A DNA stretch of 55,802 bases. It comes from Motilimonas sp. E26. Lineage in GTDB: Bacteria > Pseudomonadota > Gammaproteobacteria > Enterobacterales > CBDFNC01. Made by a program: the position numbers and the translations under genes. Below the pieces are notes generated by a model, which searched no databases, had not been told where the DNA came from, and saw only the letters and a list, made by a program, of their open reading frames with translations. Shown here in pieces: positions 44,562 through 53,441 of this stretch (positions are counted from its first letter, which is position 1; the number at the start of each line of letters is the position of its first letter). Location: the NCBI RefSeq assembly GCF_021278025.1, contig NZ_JAIBHJ010000002.1, positions 77,141-132,942 of the forward strand, read 5' to 3'.

Positions 44562-45344
44562 ATGACCCCCATCACCAAACTAAGCCTCGTCATCTTATTT
44601 GGCGCATCCCTTGCTGCTTGCTCTGAGCAATCAGAAGTGCCTACCGACACAACGGCTAAAAGTGCCGAAGTAGCTGTGAGTGTCGAGCCAACTGTTGTGC
44701 CAACCGAAGCACCAGTAGCAAAAGAAGCAACACCAGAAGCTGCAACCGACAGCCACGAAGGTCATGCTCACAACGAAGCAACCGAGCTAACCTCGGCAGC
44801 CATAGCCACGGCCAATGACCCATTCCAGCAAGATGTCCATTACCGTGTGTTAGAAACAGCTATTCCAGCAGACACTAATCAAGTACACGAGTTCTTTTGG
44901 TACGGCTGTCCAGCTTGTAAGGCTACCGAACCATTAATGAATACCTTAAAGGCCAATGAAAAGTTAAAAGTGACGGCCAATGCTTCACTATTAAATGAAA
45001 AGTGGGTGTTTGATGCTGTGATCTTCCAAGCCTTTAAACACTTCGGTGTACTGGAAAAAGCTCACCCCGCCTATTTCGAAGCAAGACAAAACGGCACTGT
45101 TAAAGATCAAGCTAGCTTTGAAGCTTTTCTTGCTGAACAAGGTATTGATAAAGATAAGTTTGAAGCATTTAGTCAGTCTGAGGACCTGAAAAATGCACTC
45201 GATGCCTCTTTTGCCGTTGAAAGTAAACTACAGAGCACCGGTGTACCAACCTTGGTAGTAGGCGGTAAATATGTGCTACTCAACCGCGGCTTTAGTAGCG
45301 TAGGAGAAATGGAAAAAGCTATTGAATGGTTAAGCACTAAGTAA
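44562..45344 (+). CDS. DsbA-like thiol-disulfide lipoprotein
   Basis: A 260-residue exported protein with a lipobox (GASLAAC). A low-complexity Glu/Pro/Thr stretch (VEPTVVPTEAPVAKEA) and a His-containing patch (SHEGHAHNEA) precede a DsbA-fold domain. The redox pair is Cys116-Pro-Ala-Cys119 (WYGCPACKA), and the cis-Pro is in STGVPTLVV. It probably forms or shuffles disulfides in envelope proteins. The start at 44562 is the ATG that begins the signal peptide. The linker resembles that of other exported proteins here. Confidence 0.9.
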   Translation: MTPITKLSLVILFGASLAACSEQSEVPTDTTAKSAEVAVSVEPTVVPTEAPVAKEATPEAATDSHEGHAHNEATELTSAAIATANDPFQQDVHYRVLETAIPADTNQVHEFFWYGCPACKATEPLMNTLKANEKLKVTANASLLNEKWVFDAVIFQAFKHFGVLEKAHPAYFEARQNGTVKDQASFEAFLAEQGIDKDKFEAFSQSEDLKNALDASFAVESKLQSTGVPTLVVGGKYVLLNRGFSSVGEMEKAIEWLSTK

Positions 45345-45400
45345 TCGTTAGATAAGCCGCTTAATCTATTTACAATAAAATTAATATTGCATAAATATTA

Positions 45401-45436
45401 AACTGTGATCTACATCTAGTGAGGTAGATCACAGTT
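45401..45436 (+). promoter_or_regulatory. Overlapping CRP-like sites before the OmpA-type gene
   Basis: A perfect 13-bp inverted repeat (AACTGTGATCTAC, 45401-45413, and its complement 45424-45436). The right half with AGTGA-N6-TCACA (45415-45436) matches the CRP consensus at 16 of 22 positions, and the left half at 15 of 22. It lies 145 bases before the ATG. An alternative reading is the terminator of the upstream gene, though the stem lacks a clean T-run. Confidence 0.55.
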
Positions 45437-45581
45437 ATTATAAGTTTTATTCATACTCACCATTAACAAAACCCTATTCTCTTATTTACCTTCCCCACCT
45501 AGACTGCTCTTCATCAACTGAAGCGGCAACTTGATTTGCCACAGCTCAGATTGACTAACAATAATAATATGAAGGTATACA

Positions 45582-46550
45582 ATGAAAAAATTATCTCTTG
45601 CGATTACATTAGCGTTAACTTCTGGTGCAGCATTTGCCGGCAACACTTACTTCGGTGGCGGTGCAGGTATGGCGCAACACGAAGATACTTGTGATCAAGT
45701 TGGCGCAGCGTCATGTGATGACAAAGATAAAAGCTTTAATGCTTTTGGTGGTTACCAATTTAATGAACATTTTGCCCTAGAAGCTGGCTACAACCACTTA
45801 GGTAAAACAGAGCTTCCAGGCGAAGACAGTATTCTTCAAGGTATCAACACCTCTATTATCGGTCGCCTTCCCCTTTCTACTAATTTCTCTGTATTCGGTG
45901 AAGTTGGTGCATTTGGTTACCGCTCTGATTCTTTAGGTCACCGTGATGAAGGCCTGTCTCCACTAGGCGGCGTAGGTGCAACTTACCGCATCAACGACAC
46001 TTTAGATCTGCAAGCGCGTTACCGCCGCATTGAAAACGTTGGCCGTTCACACAATGTGAAAACTGACGTAAATAACTTTGGTTTAGAGCTAGTAGCGCAC
46101 ATTGGCCGCGGTGCGGAGCAAGTGGTAGTGGAACCATTACCGATTGAGCCTGAGCCAATTGTGACTCCAGAGCCAACACCAGTATACGAAAACCGCGTAA
46201 CGTCACTATCTGACGCAGTATTGTTTGGTTTTGATTCATACGCCCTGACCGATACAGCTAAAAAGCAACTAGATGAAGCGGTTGCCTTTTACAATGCCAA
46301 TGACATTGCTGAAATACAATTAACAGGCGCTACCGATAAGTTAGGTAATAAAGAATACAACGAGCGTTTATCACAAGCCCGTGCTACCTCTGTACAATCT
46401 TACTTAGTACAAAAAGGCGTTAAAGCTGAGCATATCACCACTAATTGGCAAGGTGATACTCAAGCAACAGGTATGGCTGAAAGTGAACGTGCACAAGATC
46501 GTCATGTGACTATCGACATCACAGGCGAAACCCAAGTTGAAGTGAAATAA
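45582..46550 (+). CDS. OmpA-family outer-membrane protein
   Basis: A 322-residue porin-like protein with signal peptide (MKKLSLAITLALTSGAAFAG). The N-terminal part (about 20-170) forms an eight-strand OmpA-type barrel (TYFGGGAGMAQHED ... FNAFGGYQFNEHFALEAGYNHLG ... LDLQARYRRIENVG). A Pro-rich hinge (VEPLPIEPEPIVTPEPTPV) leads to the peptidoglycan-binding domain (about 210-322: VLFGFDSYALTDTAKKQLDE, GATDKLGNKEYNERLSQARA, ESERAQDRHVTIDI). A GAAGG site precedes the ATG. CRP-like sites upstream suggest catabolite control. Confidence 0.95.
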   Translation: MKKLSLAITLALTSGAAFAGNTYFGGGAGMAQHEDTCDQVGAASCDDKDKSFNAFGGYQFNEHFALEAGYNHLGKTELPGEDSILQGINTSIIGRLPLSTNFSVFGEVGAFGYRSDSLGHRDEGLSPLGGVGATYRINDTLDLQARYRRIENVGRSHNVKTDVNNFGLELVAHIGRGAEQVVVEPLPIEPEPIVTPEPTPVYENRVTSLSDAVLFGFDSYALTDTAKKQLDEAVAFYNANDIAEIQLTGATDKLGNKEYNERLSQARATSVQSYLVQKGVKAEHITTNWQGDTQATGMAESERAQDRHVTIDITGETQVEVK

Positions 46551-46569
46551 CACTTAACTTGTTGTGAAA

Positions 46570-46600
46570 TAATGAGGCCAGCAATTGGCCTCATTATGCT
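46570..46600 (+). terminator. Terminator after the OmpA-family gene
   Basis: AATGAGGCCA / TGGCCTCATT perfect stem with a five-base loop, 20 bases after the stop; only a weak T-run follows. Confidence 0.65.
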
Positions 46601-46684
46601 TACGGTCAGCACCAATGCAGTAAATGATTCCCCCGTTTCCACTTTACTGATATTTTATCGGCAAACGCACCAACTTTGCCGGAA

Positions 46685-47638
46685 ATGATAGATAAACCTC
46701 TTACCCTTGAAAACCTCAATCAATCTAACTTAAATTTATTGATCAGCTTGGCAGTGTTGCTAGATGAAGCCCACGTTTCTCGTGCCGCTGAGCGATTAGG
46801 CATGACACAATCAGCCATTAGTCACGTACTCAACCGTGCCCGCGATTTATTTGATGATCCTTTACTGATAAAAGGCTCTCAAAATATGATTTTGACCAGC
46901 AGGGCACAGACTCTAAAAACCCAACTGAATGATTTTGTGCTAACCAGCAGCACCATTTTCAAAGGCAGTGAGTTCGATCCAAGTAAAATAAAGGGCGTGA
47001 TTCGTTTCACCATGAATGATTTAGCAGCAAGCTTATGCATTGAAGAGATATTGACGCAAGTGGCCGAACGAGCCCCCTTTTTAGAATTAGAGTATGTGCG
47101 TCAAACCGATTCCGTATCCAGCCAACTTAATAGCGGTAAACTCGATTTAGCCATTGGGTCTTTTAAAAAGCTGCCAAAAAATGTCAGCAGCGTACATGTT
47201 GGTTTTGAGCGCTGGTCACTGCTAGTTGGGCAGCGTTACCATGACAATAATATTGAAACCTTGGCTGAATCTTTAACACTGCCCCAAGCAAAATATGCCG
47301 TGGCGGGTGAAGTAGACACGCAACTTGAACAGTTTTTGCTACAACACCAACTCAACATCAAACCCGGTTTTACCTCTGGCTCAATGGTGGTGTTGGCTGA
47401 AGCCATGAAAACCGGCTATTTGACCGCTATCGTGCCGCACACCTTAGCCCATGCGTTAGCGGATAATGAAAGCCTGACTCAATTTGACATACCCGAGCTC
47501 AGTGATACCGAAACCATGATGGTTTGGCCTGAAGACTTAAACCATCAAGCACTGCATGTTTGGATTAGAGAGCTGATCATGACAGCCTACCAAAACAATG
47601 TCTTATGCAGTAAGGAGGCTGACCATGCTGAGCTCTGA
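46685..47638 (+). CDS. LysR-family transcriptional regulator (first of tandem pair)
   Basis: About 317 residues. The N-terminal helix-turn-helix is seen in LLISLAVLLDEAHVSRAAERLGMTQSAISHVLNRARDLFDDPLLIKG. The C-terminal half is a substrate-binding-fold domain (FTMNDLAASLCIEEILTQVAERAPFLELEYVRQTDS). It resembles the next gene over its whole length and overlaps it by 14 bases. The TTG-initiated longer frame is not preferred; I use the ATG at 46685. The target genes are not evident. Confidence 0.88.
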   Translation: MIDKPLTLENLNQSNLNLLISLAVLLDEAHVSRAAERLGMTQSAISHVLNRARDLFDDPLLIKGSQNMILTSRAQTLKTQLNDFVLTSSTIFKGSEFDPSKIKGVIRFTMNDLAASLCIEEILTQVAERAPFLELEYVRQTDSVSSQLNSGKLDLAIGSFKKLPKNVSSVHVGFERWSLLVGQRYHDNNIETLAESLTLPQAKYAVAGEVDTQLEQFLLQHQLNIKPGFTSGSMVVLAEAMKTGYLTAIVPHTLAHALADNESLTQFDIPELSDTETMMVWPEDLNHQALHVWIRELIMTAYQNNVLCSKEADHAEL

Positions 47639-48590
47639 TCTACTTTTTTTACAACAGACCGATGTCAATTTATTAGTCGCCTTAGCAGCCTTATTGGATG
47701 AGAAGCAAGTTGGTAAAGCCGCTGATCGATTAAATCTGACCCAACCGGCCATGAGCCAACGCTTAGCCAAGTTGCGACTACTACTAGACGATCCAATTTT
47801 AGTCCGCGCGCAAGGTGGATTTGCGCTAACAGATAAAGCCAAAGGCCTACAACCCCATTTAACGAAAAGCTTATTGTTAGCTCAGAATATTTTGCAACCT
47901 GCCACGTTTGATCCAGCCACTACCCAAGGCATGATCCGTTTTACCACCATGGATTTTGCTGCCACAAGGCTAACGCAGTCACTCTTTGATAGTTTGCTAG
48001 AATTCGCGCCAAACATTGAACTTGAGTTTGTTCGCAGACCAAAAAACATTTTTGAAAAGCTCGAAAATGGTGAGCTCGATCTCGCCTTAGGTGGCATGGT
48101 CGATGCGCCGCCAAACATACACGCGCGCCATATAAGTAATGACTGCTATCGCTTTGTCGTCGCGAAGCATCATCCACTCGCTGCGAAAAATAAAATAACT
48201 CTCGCAGACACCGCTAATTATAGCCACATTCGCTACACCCCTACCGGTGCGGTGGAGCCTATGGTTGATGCGCTGTATAAAAAGCACAAACTGCAACGCC
48301 GAGTGACCTTTCATTCCAGCTCGATGGTGGTATTACTTGAAGGGCTAAAAGCGGGTAAGCATATCGCGGTACTGCCTTGGCAACTCACTCAAGCAGAGGT
48401 GCATAAGCTCAACATGGTGCCACTGGATGTGCCTTGCATTGAACCTGTCGATCTAATGCTTTATTGGCATGCCCGCTCCCACAAAGATCCCTTACACATC
48501 TGGTTTCGACAGCTTTGGTTAGAACTACTCAAAACCTCGATAAATGATATCGAAGCAGCGAATACTAGGTATAAAAAAACCAGCAATTAA
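47625..48590 (+). CDS. LysR-family transcriptional regulator (second of tandem pair)
   Basis: About 321 residues with the LysR HTH (LLVALAALLDEKQVGKAADRLNLTQPAMSQRLAKLRLLLDDPILVRAQGG) and effector domain. The start is the ATG at 47625, which has a full AAGGAGG five to six bases upstream. That RBS lies inside the end of the preceding gene, giving a 14-base overlap. The two proteins are similar enough by eye (MVVLxEGLKAG / MVVLAEAMKTG in the effector domain) to be a local duplication. Confidence 0.9.
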   Translation: MLSSDLLFLQQTDVNLLVALAALLDEKQVGKAADRLNLTQPAMSQRLAKLRLLLDDPILVRAQGGFALTDKAKGLQPHLTKSLLLAQNILQPATFDPATTQGMIRFTTMDFAATRLTQSLFDSLLEFAPNIELEFVRRPKNIFEKLENGELDLALGGMVDAPPNIHARHISNDCYRFVVAKHHPLAAKNKITLADTANYSHIRYTPTGAVEPMVDALYKKHKLQRRVTFHSSSMVVLLEGLKAGKHIAVLPWQLTQAEVHKLNMVPLDVPCIEPVDLMLYWHARSHKDPLHIWFRQLWLELLKTSINDIEAANTRYKKTSN

Positions 48591-48600
48591 GCTGGTTTTT
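48574..48600. terminator. Bidirectional terminator, LysR pair and glpX
   Basis: The AAAAACCAGC / GCTGGTTTTT hairpin overlaps the LysR stop codon and serves both convergent genes. Confidence 0.93.
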
Positions 48601-48619
48601 ATTTGCTCAGAGATACTTA

Positions 48620-49630
48620 TTAAAAAATTATATCTTTAAGCGCTTGATCTTTACGATCCAGATAATGTGTCGAACGAATACGACGAACAGTTCTTGATTT
48701 ACCGCGTATAAGAAGCGTTTCAGTCGTCGCTAAACGCCCATTAATGGCAACGCCTTCCAACAAGTCACCTTTGGTGATACCGGTGGCAGAAAAGATAACG
48801 TTGTCGTTCTGCGCTAACATTTCAAGAGTAAGTACTTCTTTTACCTTAATACCGAGTGCTTCACAACGTGCCACTTCCTCTTCACCAATGCGAATATTTT
48901 CTTCCGTTGGCTCTTTCACCAATGGACGAGGTAGTAAGCGCGCTTGCATGTTGCCATCTAATGCTCGAACAACAGCTGCAGAGATAACACCTTCTGGCGC
49001 ACCGCCAATACAGTAAAGTAAGTCCACTTCGCTGTCTGGCATACACGCCATCACCGACGCCGCTACGTCACCATCAGGAATAGCGAAAACACGCACGCCT
49101 AAACCTTGCATTTCTTTAATCGCTTTATCATGACGCGGTTTTGCCAATGTTGCACAAGTCAGCTTATCTAGTGGCTTGCCTAACGCGAATGCAATGGCTT
49201 TTAAATTCTGTTCAAGAGAGCGGTTTAAATCGATAGCATCCTTTGCATCAGGGCCAACAATTAACTTTTCCATGTACATGTCTGGTGCTTTAAGGAACAT
49301 GCCTTTTTCAGCAACAGCAATAACAGCAACCGCATTTGACTGCCCCATAGCCGTCATACGCGTACCTTCAATAGGGTCTACCGCGATATCAACCGCATCA
49401 CCAGCGCCGCTACCGACATGCTCACCAATGTACAGCATAGGAGCATCATCAATTTCACCTTCACCAATTACGATTTCGCCATCGATATCTATTTGGTTAA
49501 GGATATGACGCATTGCTTCTACCGCTGCGCCATCTGCTATATTTTTATCGCCCCGACCAACCCACTTATATGCAGCCAATGCTGCTGCTTCTGTGACTCG
49601 GGAAATCTCGATCGCTAACTCACGTCTCAT
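48620..49630 (-). CDS. glpX: Fructose-1,6-bisphosphatase class II
   Basis: A gluconeogenic phosphatase of 336 residues that converts fructose 1,6-bisphosphate to fructose 6-phosphate. The metal- and phosphate-binding motifs of GlpX are clear: IVIGEGEIDDAPMLYIGE, VDIAVDPIEGTRMTAMGQSNAVAVIA and GGAPEGVISAAVVRALDG. The N-terminal ELAIEISRVTEAAALAAYKWVGRGDKNIADGAAVEAMR is also typical. It does not lie with glpFK here and appears to be its own transcript. Confidence 0.97.
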   Translation of the reverse strand: MRRELAIEISRVTEAAALAAYKWVGRGDKNIADGAAVEAMRHILNQIDIDGEIVIGEGEIDDAPMLYIGEHVGSGAGDAVDIAVDPIEGTRMTAMGQSNAVAVIAVAEKGMFLKAPDMYMEKLIVGPDAKDAIDLNRSLEQNLKAIAFALGKPLDKLTCATLAKPRHDKAIKEMQGLGVRVFAIPDGDVAASVMACMPDSEVDLLYCIGGAPEGVISAAVVRALDGNMQARLLPRPLVKEPTEENIRIGEEEVARCEALGIKVKEVLTLEMLAQNDNVIFSATGITKGDLLEGVAINGRLATTETLLIRGKSRTVRRIRSTHYLDRKDQALKDIIF

Positions 49631-49912
49631 CTTTCGCTACTCCAAGTTGCCGCGGTCGCGGATCTTAGCACAAAACGACCTTATAACGGCATAGTATTAG
49701 CTGCTATATATACGAGAATAAGTCTATTTATCTTATTAAATCGTATAACAACTAGATTAATCTGTTTTAACAGGCGTATCTTATACTTAAATGACTGTAA
49801 TATGATCGTTTCGCAATAAATTATTGCTTACTTAGCAAAGTAATCAATAACATCGTCTAACGAGTATCAGGTTTCTCAAGTACACAAAAATGATTAAACA
49901 AAAGGAACTAAC

Positions 49913-50542
49913 ATGGCTGCCTTACAACAAATGATTTCTGCTGACCAAGCATTACCTGGTCGTGAACAGGCCATTCACATCCCTACTGAACACTTTGTTT
50001 TTAATACACAAATGGAAAGTGTAGCAGGTTTAAAAAAAGTCTGGTTTGGCATGGGCTGTTTCTGGGGGGCTGAGCGTTTATTTTGGCAACAAGCAGGCGT
50101 TAAGTTCACCAGTGTTGGCTATGGCGGCGGCTTTACCCCTAACCCAAGCTATGAAGAAGTTTGCTCAGGCATGACCGGACACACTGAAATAGTGGAAGTC
50201 ATATACGATCCAAGTGAAATAAGTTTATATCAACTATTAACGCTGTTTTGGGAACAACATAACCCAACCCAAGGCATGCGCCAAGGTAACGACATAGGCA
50301 GCCAATACCGCAGTGCTATTTATTGTGATAATGAAGACGATTTAAGCTTAGCCATGCAAAGCCAAGCTTTGTTTCAACAAGCGTTGCAAGCTAAGGGAAT
50401 CGACTCAAGCATCACCACTGAAATTTTACCTTTAACGCAGTTTTACTATGCAGAACAATATCATCAGCAATATTTAGCCAAAAACCCCAATGGCTATTGT
50501 GGCTTAGGCGCGAATGGCGTGTGCTTACCACCGCAGCCTTAG
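49913..50542 (+). CDS. msrA: Peptide methionine sulfoxide reductase A
   Basis: Repair enzyme of 209 residues that reduces methionine-S-sulfoxide in proteins. The active site GCFWGAE (Cys49) is present after an N-terminal stretch of about 45 residues, as in the longer proteobacterial Msr[34 protein letters not shown] and [27 protein letters not shown] carry the conserved Glu and the recycling Cys pair. AAAGGAAC precedes the ATG. It is followed by a terminator and a MITE. Confidence 0.97.
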   Translation: MAALQQMISADQALPGREQAIHIPTEHFVFNTQMESVAGLKKVWFGMGCFWGAERLFWQQAGVKFTSVGYGGGFTPNPSYEEVCSGMTGHTEIVEVIYDPSEISLYQLLTLFWEQHNPTQGMRQGNDIGSQYRSAIYCDNEDDLSLAMQSQALFQQALQAKGIDSSITTEILPLTQFYYAEQYHQQYLAKNPNGYCGLGANGVCLPPQP

Positions 50543-50561
50543 AGGTTTAATAAGCGTGCTC

Positions 50562-50587
50562 AAAACCAGGCTAATTAGCCTGGTTTT
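50562..50587 (+). terminator. Terminator after msrA
   Basis: AAAACCAGGCTAA / TTAGCCTGGTTTT hairpin, 20 bases after the stop. A MITE begins right at its T-run. Confidence 0.9.
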
Positions 50588-50851
50588 ATACCCAATCAAC
50601 TTGAAGATGCATGTTTCAGAGCGCCACCGTGTTTTCAATACTAGGCACGCTAATGCAGGAATGTAGGCACCTTTCAATTTAGCGTAACAACGTAGTGGAA
50701 ACACGGCGGCGCTCCCAAAGGGCAAGTTTTACACGCGTTTATGCTGTGTTATTGATTTTGATAAGGGGAAGCCATTACCTGCAATCAATGCCTTGCCTAA
50801 ACGCGTGTAAAATCTTGCTGAAATCAAGCATCTCCAGGTTGATTGGGTATA
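50587..50851 (-). mobile_element. MITE-like element, copy 2 (265 bp)
   Basis: The opposite-orientation copy of the element at 22815-23078, with the same 17-bp ends (one mismatch at the right end) and about 90% or more identity by eye. It carries the same internal ACACGCGTTTA pair and no transposase. It sits between msrA and the dehydrogenase gene, where it disrupts nothing. It also holds the short open frame seen in copy 1. Confidence 0.88.
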
Positions 50852-50943
50852 TATCGCAATGGCAGATATGGCTTTTAATTACTTGTTTGTGTTCCCCAAG
50901 TGCCCTTCACCTTGTTGTAACGGCTGCGCCAATGCGCTATTGG

Positions 50944-51810
50944 CTACTTGTTTGTTAAACGTTTAATCAAAACCGACGTATCGCTGCGGCCTTCACCTTG
51001 TTGTTGTAACTCACCATAGTAGCTATCAACTAATTCCGTGACCGGTAGCTGCGCCCCATTTTGCTGCGCTTCTGCTAAGCAAAAACCTAAGTCCTTACGC
51101 ATCCAGTCAATGGCAAAACCAAAATCAAACTTGTTCTGAGCCATGGTGCTAGCGCGATTTTCCATCTGCCAAGATTGTGCCGCACCATGTTTGATCACGT
51201 CGATTACTTGTTCAACGTCTAGCCCGGCCTGCTGCGCAAAATGAATACCTTCAGATAAGCCCTGCAACAAGCCTGCAATGCAAATTTGATTAACCATTTT
51301 GCATTTTTGCCCCGCGCCATGGCCTCCCAACAACGCCGCACTTTTGCTATAAATAGCCAATATCGATTTCGCGAAATCAAAATCCCTTTGCTCACCGCCA
51401 CACATTATGGTTAAACAAGCATTCTCTGCCCCCGCCTGACCACCAGAAACCGGCGCATCTAAAAAGCGTTTAGCTTGCTCGTGACATGCCGTAGCCAATT
51501 CGATGGCCAATGCTGCAGAAGTGGTCGTGTGATCCACCAGCAAAGCACCAGCCTTCATGCCCGCTAAAACCCCCTCTTCACCGTATACCACCGCGCGAAC
51601 ATCTTGGTCATTACCTACACACATCAATACAATATCGGCATCAACCACAGCTTGTGCAGGCGTGACGGCAAAGTCACCTTGGTATTGCGCCGCCCATGCC
51701 TCGGCTTTGCTGGTGGTGCGATTATAAACCGTGACTTGATGGCCCGCTTGCTGTAAATGCCCTGCCATTGGGTAACCCATTACGCCTAAACCAATAAATG
51801 CTAATTTCAT
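50944..51810 (-). CDS. Beta-hydroxyacid dehydrogenase, NAD(P)-dependent
   Basis: A 288-residue enzyme of the 3-hydroxyisobutyrate/tartronate-semialdehyde reductase family. It has an N-terminal Rossmann fold (IGLGVMGYPMAGHL), the substrate-binding DAPVSGGQAGAENACLTIMCGG, and the catalytic Lys in GAGQKCKMVNQ. It oxidises or reduces a beta-hydroxyacid or related aldehyde; the substrate is not clear. It is divergent from a MocR regulator and is the nearest candidate target of that regulator. Confidence 0.9.
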   Translation of the reverse strand: MKLAFIGLGVMGYPMAGHLQQAGHQVTVYNRTTSKAEAWAAQYQGDFAVTPAQAVVDADIVLMCVGNDQDVRAVVYGEEGVLAGMKAGALLVDHTTTSAALAIELATACHEQAKRFLDAPVSGGQAGAENACLTIMCGGEQRDFDFAKSILAIYSKSAALLGGHGAGQKCKMVNQICIAGLLQGLSEGIHFAQQAGLDVEQVIDVIKHGAAQSWQMENRASTMAQNKFDFGFAIDWMRKDLGFCLAEAQQNGAQLPVTELVDSYYGELQQQGEGRSDTSVLIKRLTNK

Positions 51811-51900
51811 TGCCGTCCCTCTGCTTTAGTTTGATGCTAATGACTATAACGTGAATACCAAAGATCAGACGAAAAAAAATGCACATTTACTAAGCCAAAG

Positions 51901-51930
51901 GTAATACAATGTAAAAAACTGTATTACATT
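51901..51930 (+). promoter_or_regulatory. Inverted repeat at the MocR start, likely operator
   Basis: GTAATACA (51901-51908) and TGTATTAC (51920-51927) form a perfect inverted repeat with an 11-base spacer, 12 bases before the MocR ATG. An alternative overlapping pair, AATGTAA / TTACATT, also exists. Its position, in the divergent promoter region with the dehydrogenase gene, suits autoregulation. Confidence 0.5.
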
Positions 51931-51939
51931 TATCAAACT

Positions 51940-53298
51940 ATGACTTGGCAGCCCAAACTCAACTCCAACAAACTCGGCTACAAAACCTTAGCGGCAGCGC
52001 TGATCCAAGACATCAGCCAAGGCTTATTAGCAGCAGGTACACCATTACCGACGATCCGCACACTAGCAAAGCAGTTACAATTAACTCCAACAACAGTAAG
52101 CCGCGCTTATCGCTCCGCCGAACAGCAAGGTTATTTAGTATCACGAGTGGGTAAAGGGACTTTTGTTGCGGGAACGCAAGATCTCAACGCCGTCATTCAA
52201 GCCGGGCAAAGCCTTTGCAACTTATCAATTATTCAACCCTTAGTTGAGCTAGTACAACCCGAATTTGATCTCGCCATGGCTAGCTTTAGTGATCACAACA
52301 TGCCAAGCACAGTGCTGACTTACCCCGATGAACACAGCCTTTTGCCTTACCAACACATAGCCTGTCAATGGCTTCAAAGTTTAGGCATTCAAGCATATAA
52401 CCCCGCGCAGTTAGTGTTCACTCACGGTGCACAACATGCCCTGTATTTATTGATTGAAAGCCTCACTGAAGTGGGTGACAAAATTGCGCTAGAGCAATGG
52501 GTGTATCCTGGCGCGCTCACAATATGCCAACAACTAGGCCGCCAAGCAGTTGCGATTAAGTTAGATGAACATGGCATGTGCCCTGACAGCTTAGCGCAGG
52601 CCTGTGATAGTCATAATATTAAGCTGGTGCTGGTAGTGGCAAGCTATCAAAACCCCACCGCCGCAGTGATGCCAAACAAACGCAGAAAAGCCATTGCTAA
52701 GGTGGTAAAGCAATATCGATTATGGCTGGTGGACGACGATATTTATGGCTTTCTTAATCAAGGTAAATATCAAGCACTGTATAACCTAGTTCCTGAGCGT
52801 TGTTTTTCCGTTGCCAGCTTATCAAAAGCAGTGCTGCCCGGATTACGCATTGGTTTTATTTACGGCCCAAGCCGCTTTACCAGCCAACTTAACAGCCATA
52901 TTCGCGCCAACATTTGGATGTGTAATGGTATATCGCTAGCGATCATGACCCGTCTTTGGCAGCAAAATTTACTTGCCAAAATGATGCTAAAGCAAATAGC
53001 AGAGGCGCAGCAACGGCAAAAAATTATGCGTGAAGTGTTAGGCAATTGGCAGATTGATAGCCAACTTAACAGTTTTCATTGTTGGTTACATTTACCCAGC
53101 CCTTGGAGCAGTGAACGCTTTCGCCAAGCAGCTAAAAGCCAAGGCGTGATAGTCAGTAGCGCACCTTATTTTTGCGTTAATAAACAACATCCACCCGCAG
53201 CTGTCAGGTTGTCTTTAATGGCGCCAACAAGTCAAAAAGTATTACGCCAAGGGCTAATCGTTCTGAGTGAATTGCTAAAAAACAACGACATATATTAA
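51940..53298 (+). CDS. MocR-type transcriptional regulator, GntR plus aminotransferase-like domain
   Basis: A 452-residue chimeric regulator. The N-terminal GntR-type winged helix (about 12-80: GYKTLAAALIQDISQGLLAAGTPLPTIRTLAKQLQLTPTTVSRAYRSAEQQGYLVSRVGKGTFV) precedes a class I aminotransferase-like domain with the PLP Lys in SLSKAVLPGLRIGFI, YQNPT and VDDDIYG. MocR proteins use PLP as an effector. No clear RBS precedes the ATG, so a leaderless or short-leader start is possible. The divergent dehydrogenase gene is the likely target, by position. Confidence 0.93.
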   Translation: MTWQPKLNSNKLGYKTLAAALIQDISQGLLAAGTPLPTIRTLAKQLQLTPTTVSRAYRSAEQQGYLVSRVGKGTFVAGTQDLNAVIQAGQSLCNLSIIQPLVELVQPEFDLAMASFSDHNMPSTVLTYPDEHSLLPYQHIACQWLQSLGIQAYNPAQLVFTHGAQHALYLLIESLTEVGDKIALEQWVYPGALTICQQLGRQAVAIKLDEHGMCPDSLAQACDSHNIKLVLVVASYQNPTAAVMPNKRRKAIAKVVKQYRLWLVDDDIYGFLNQGKYQALYNLVPERCFSVASLSKAVLPGLRIGFIYGPSRFTSQLNSHIRANIWMCNGISLAIMTRLWQQNLLAKMMLKQIAEAQQRQKIMREVLGNWQIDSQLNSFHCWLHLPSPWSSERFRQAAKSQGVIVSSAPYFCVNKQHPPAAVRLSLMAPTSQKVLRQGLIVLSELLKNNDIY

Positions 53299-53303
53299 GC
53301 ATG

Positions 53304-53418
53304 TTCGCAGAACAAGTTCTGCTCCTTGTATGCTGAGCGAGTTGATTGGTGTTTTTTGTAGGACATGAGCTTGCTCAGGGAATTTGTGATGTTCGCTGAG
53401 CAAGCTCATCTCCTACAG
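53304..53418. repeat. REP-like palindrome cluster 2
   Basis: Units such as TTCGCAGAACAAGTTCTGCT, TGTAGGACATGAGCTTGCTC and TTCGCTGAGCAAGCTCATCT alternate in orientation, with GTAGGA / TCCTAC ends. They are the same type as those at 32428-32618 and lie between convergent genes. Confidence 0.8.
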
Positions 53419-53441
53419 CGCTATCTAACTCAAAGCTCTAG

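Noticed and set aside
50525-50725. 66-residue frame in MITE copy 2
   Set aside because: Same element-derived frame as in copy 1, and it overlaps the end of msrA.
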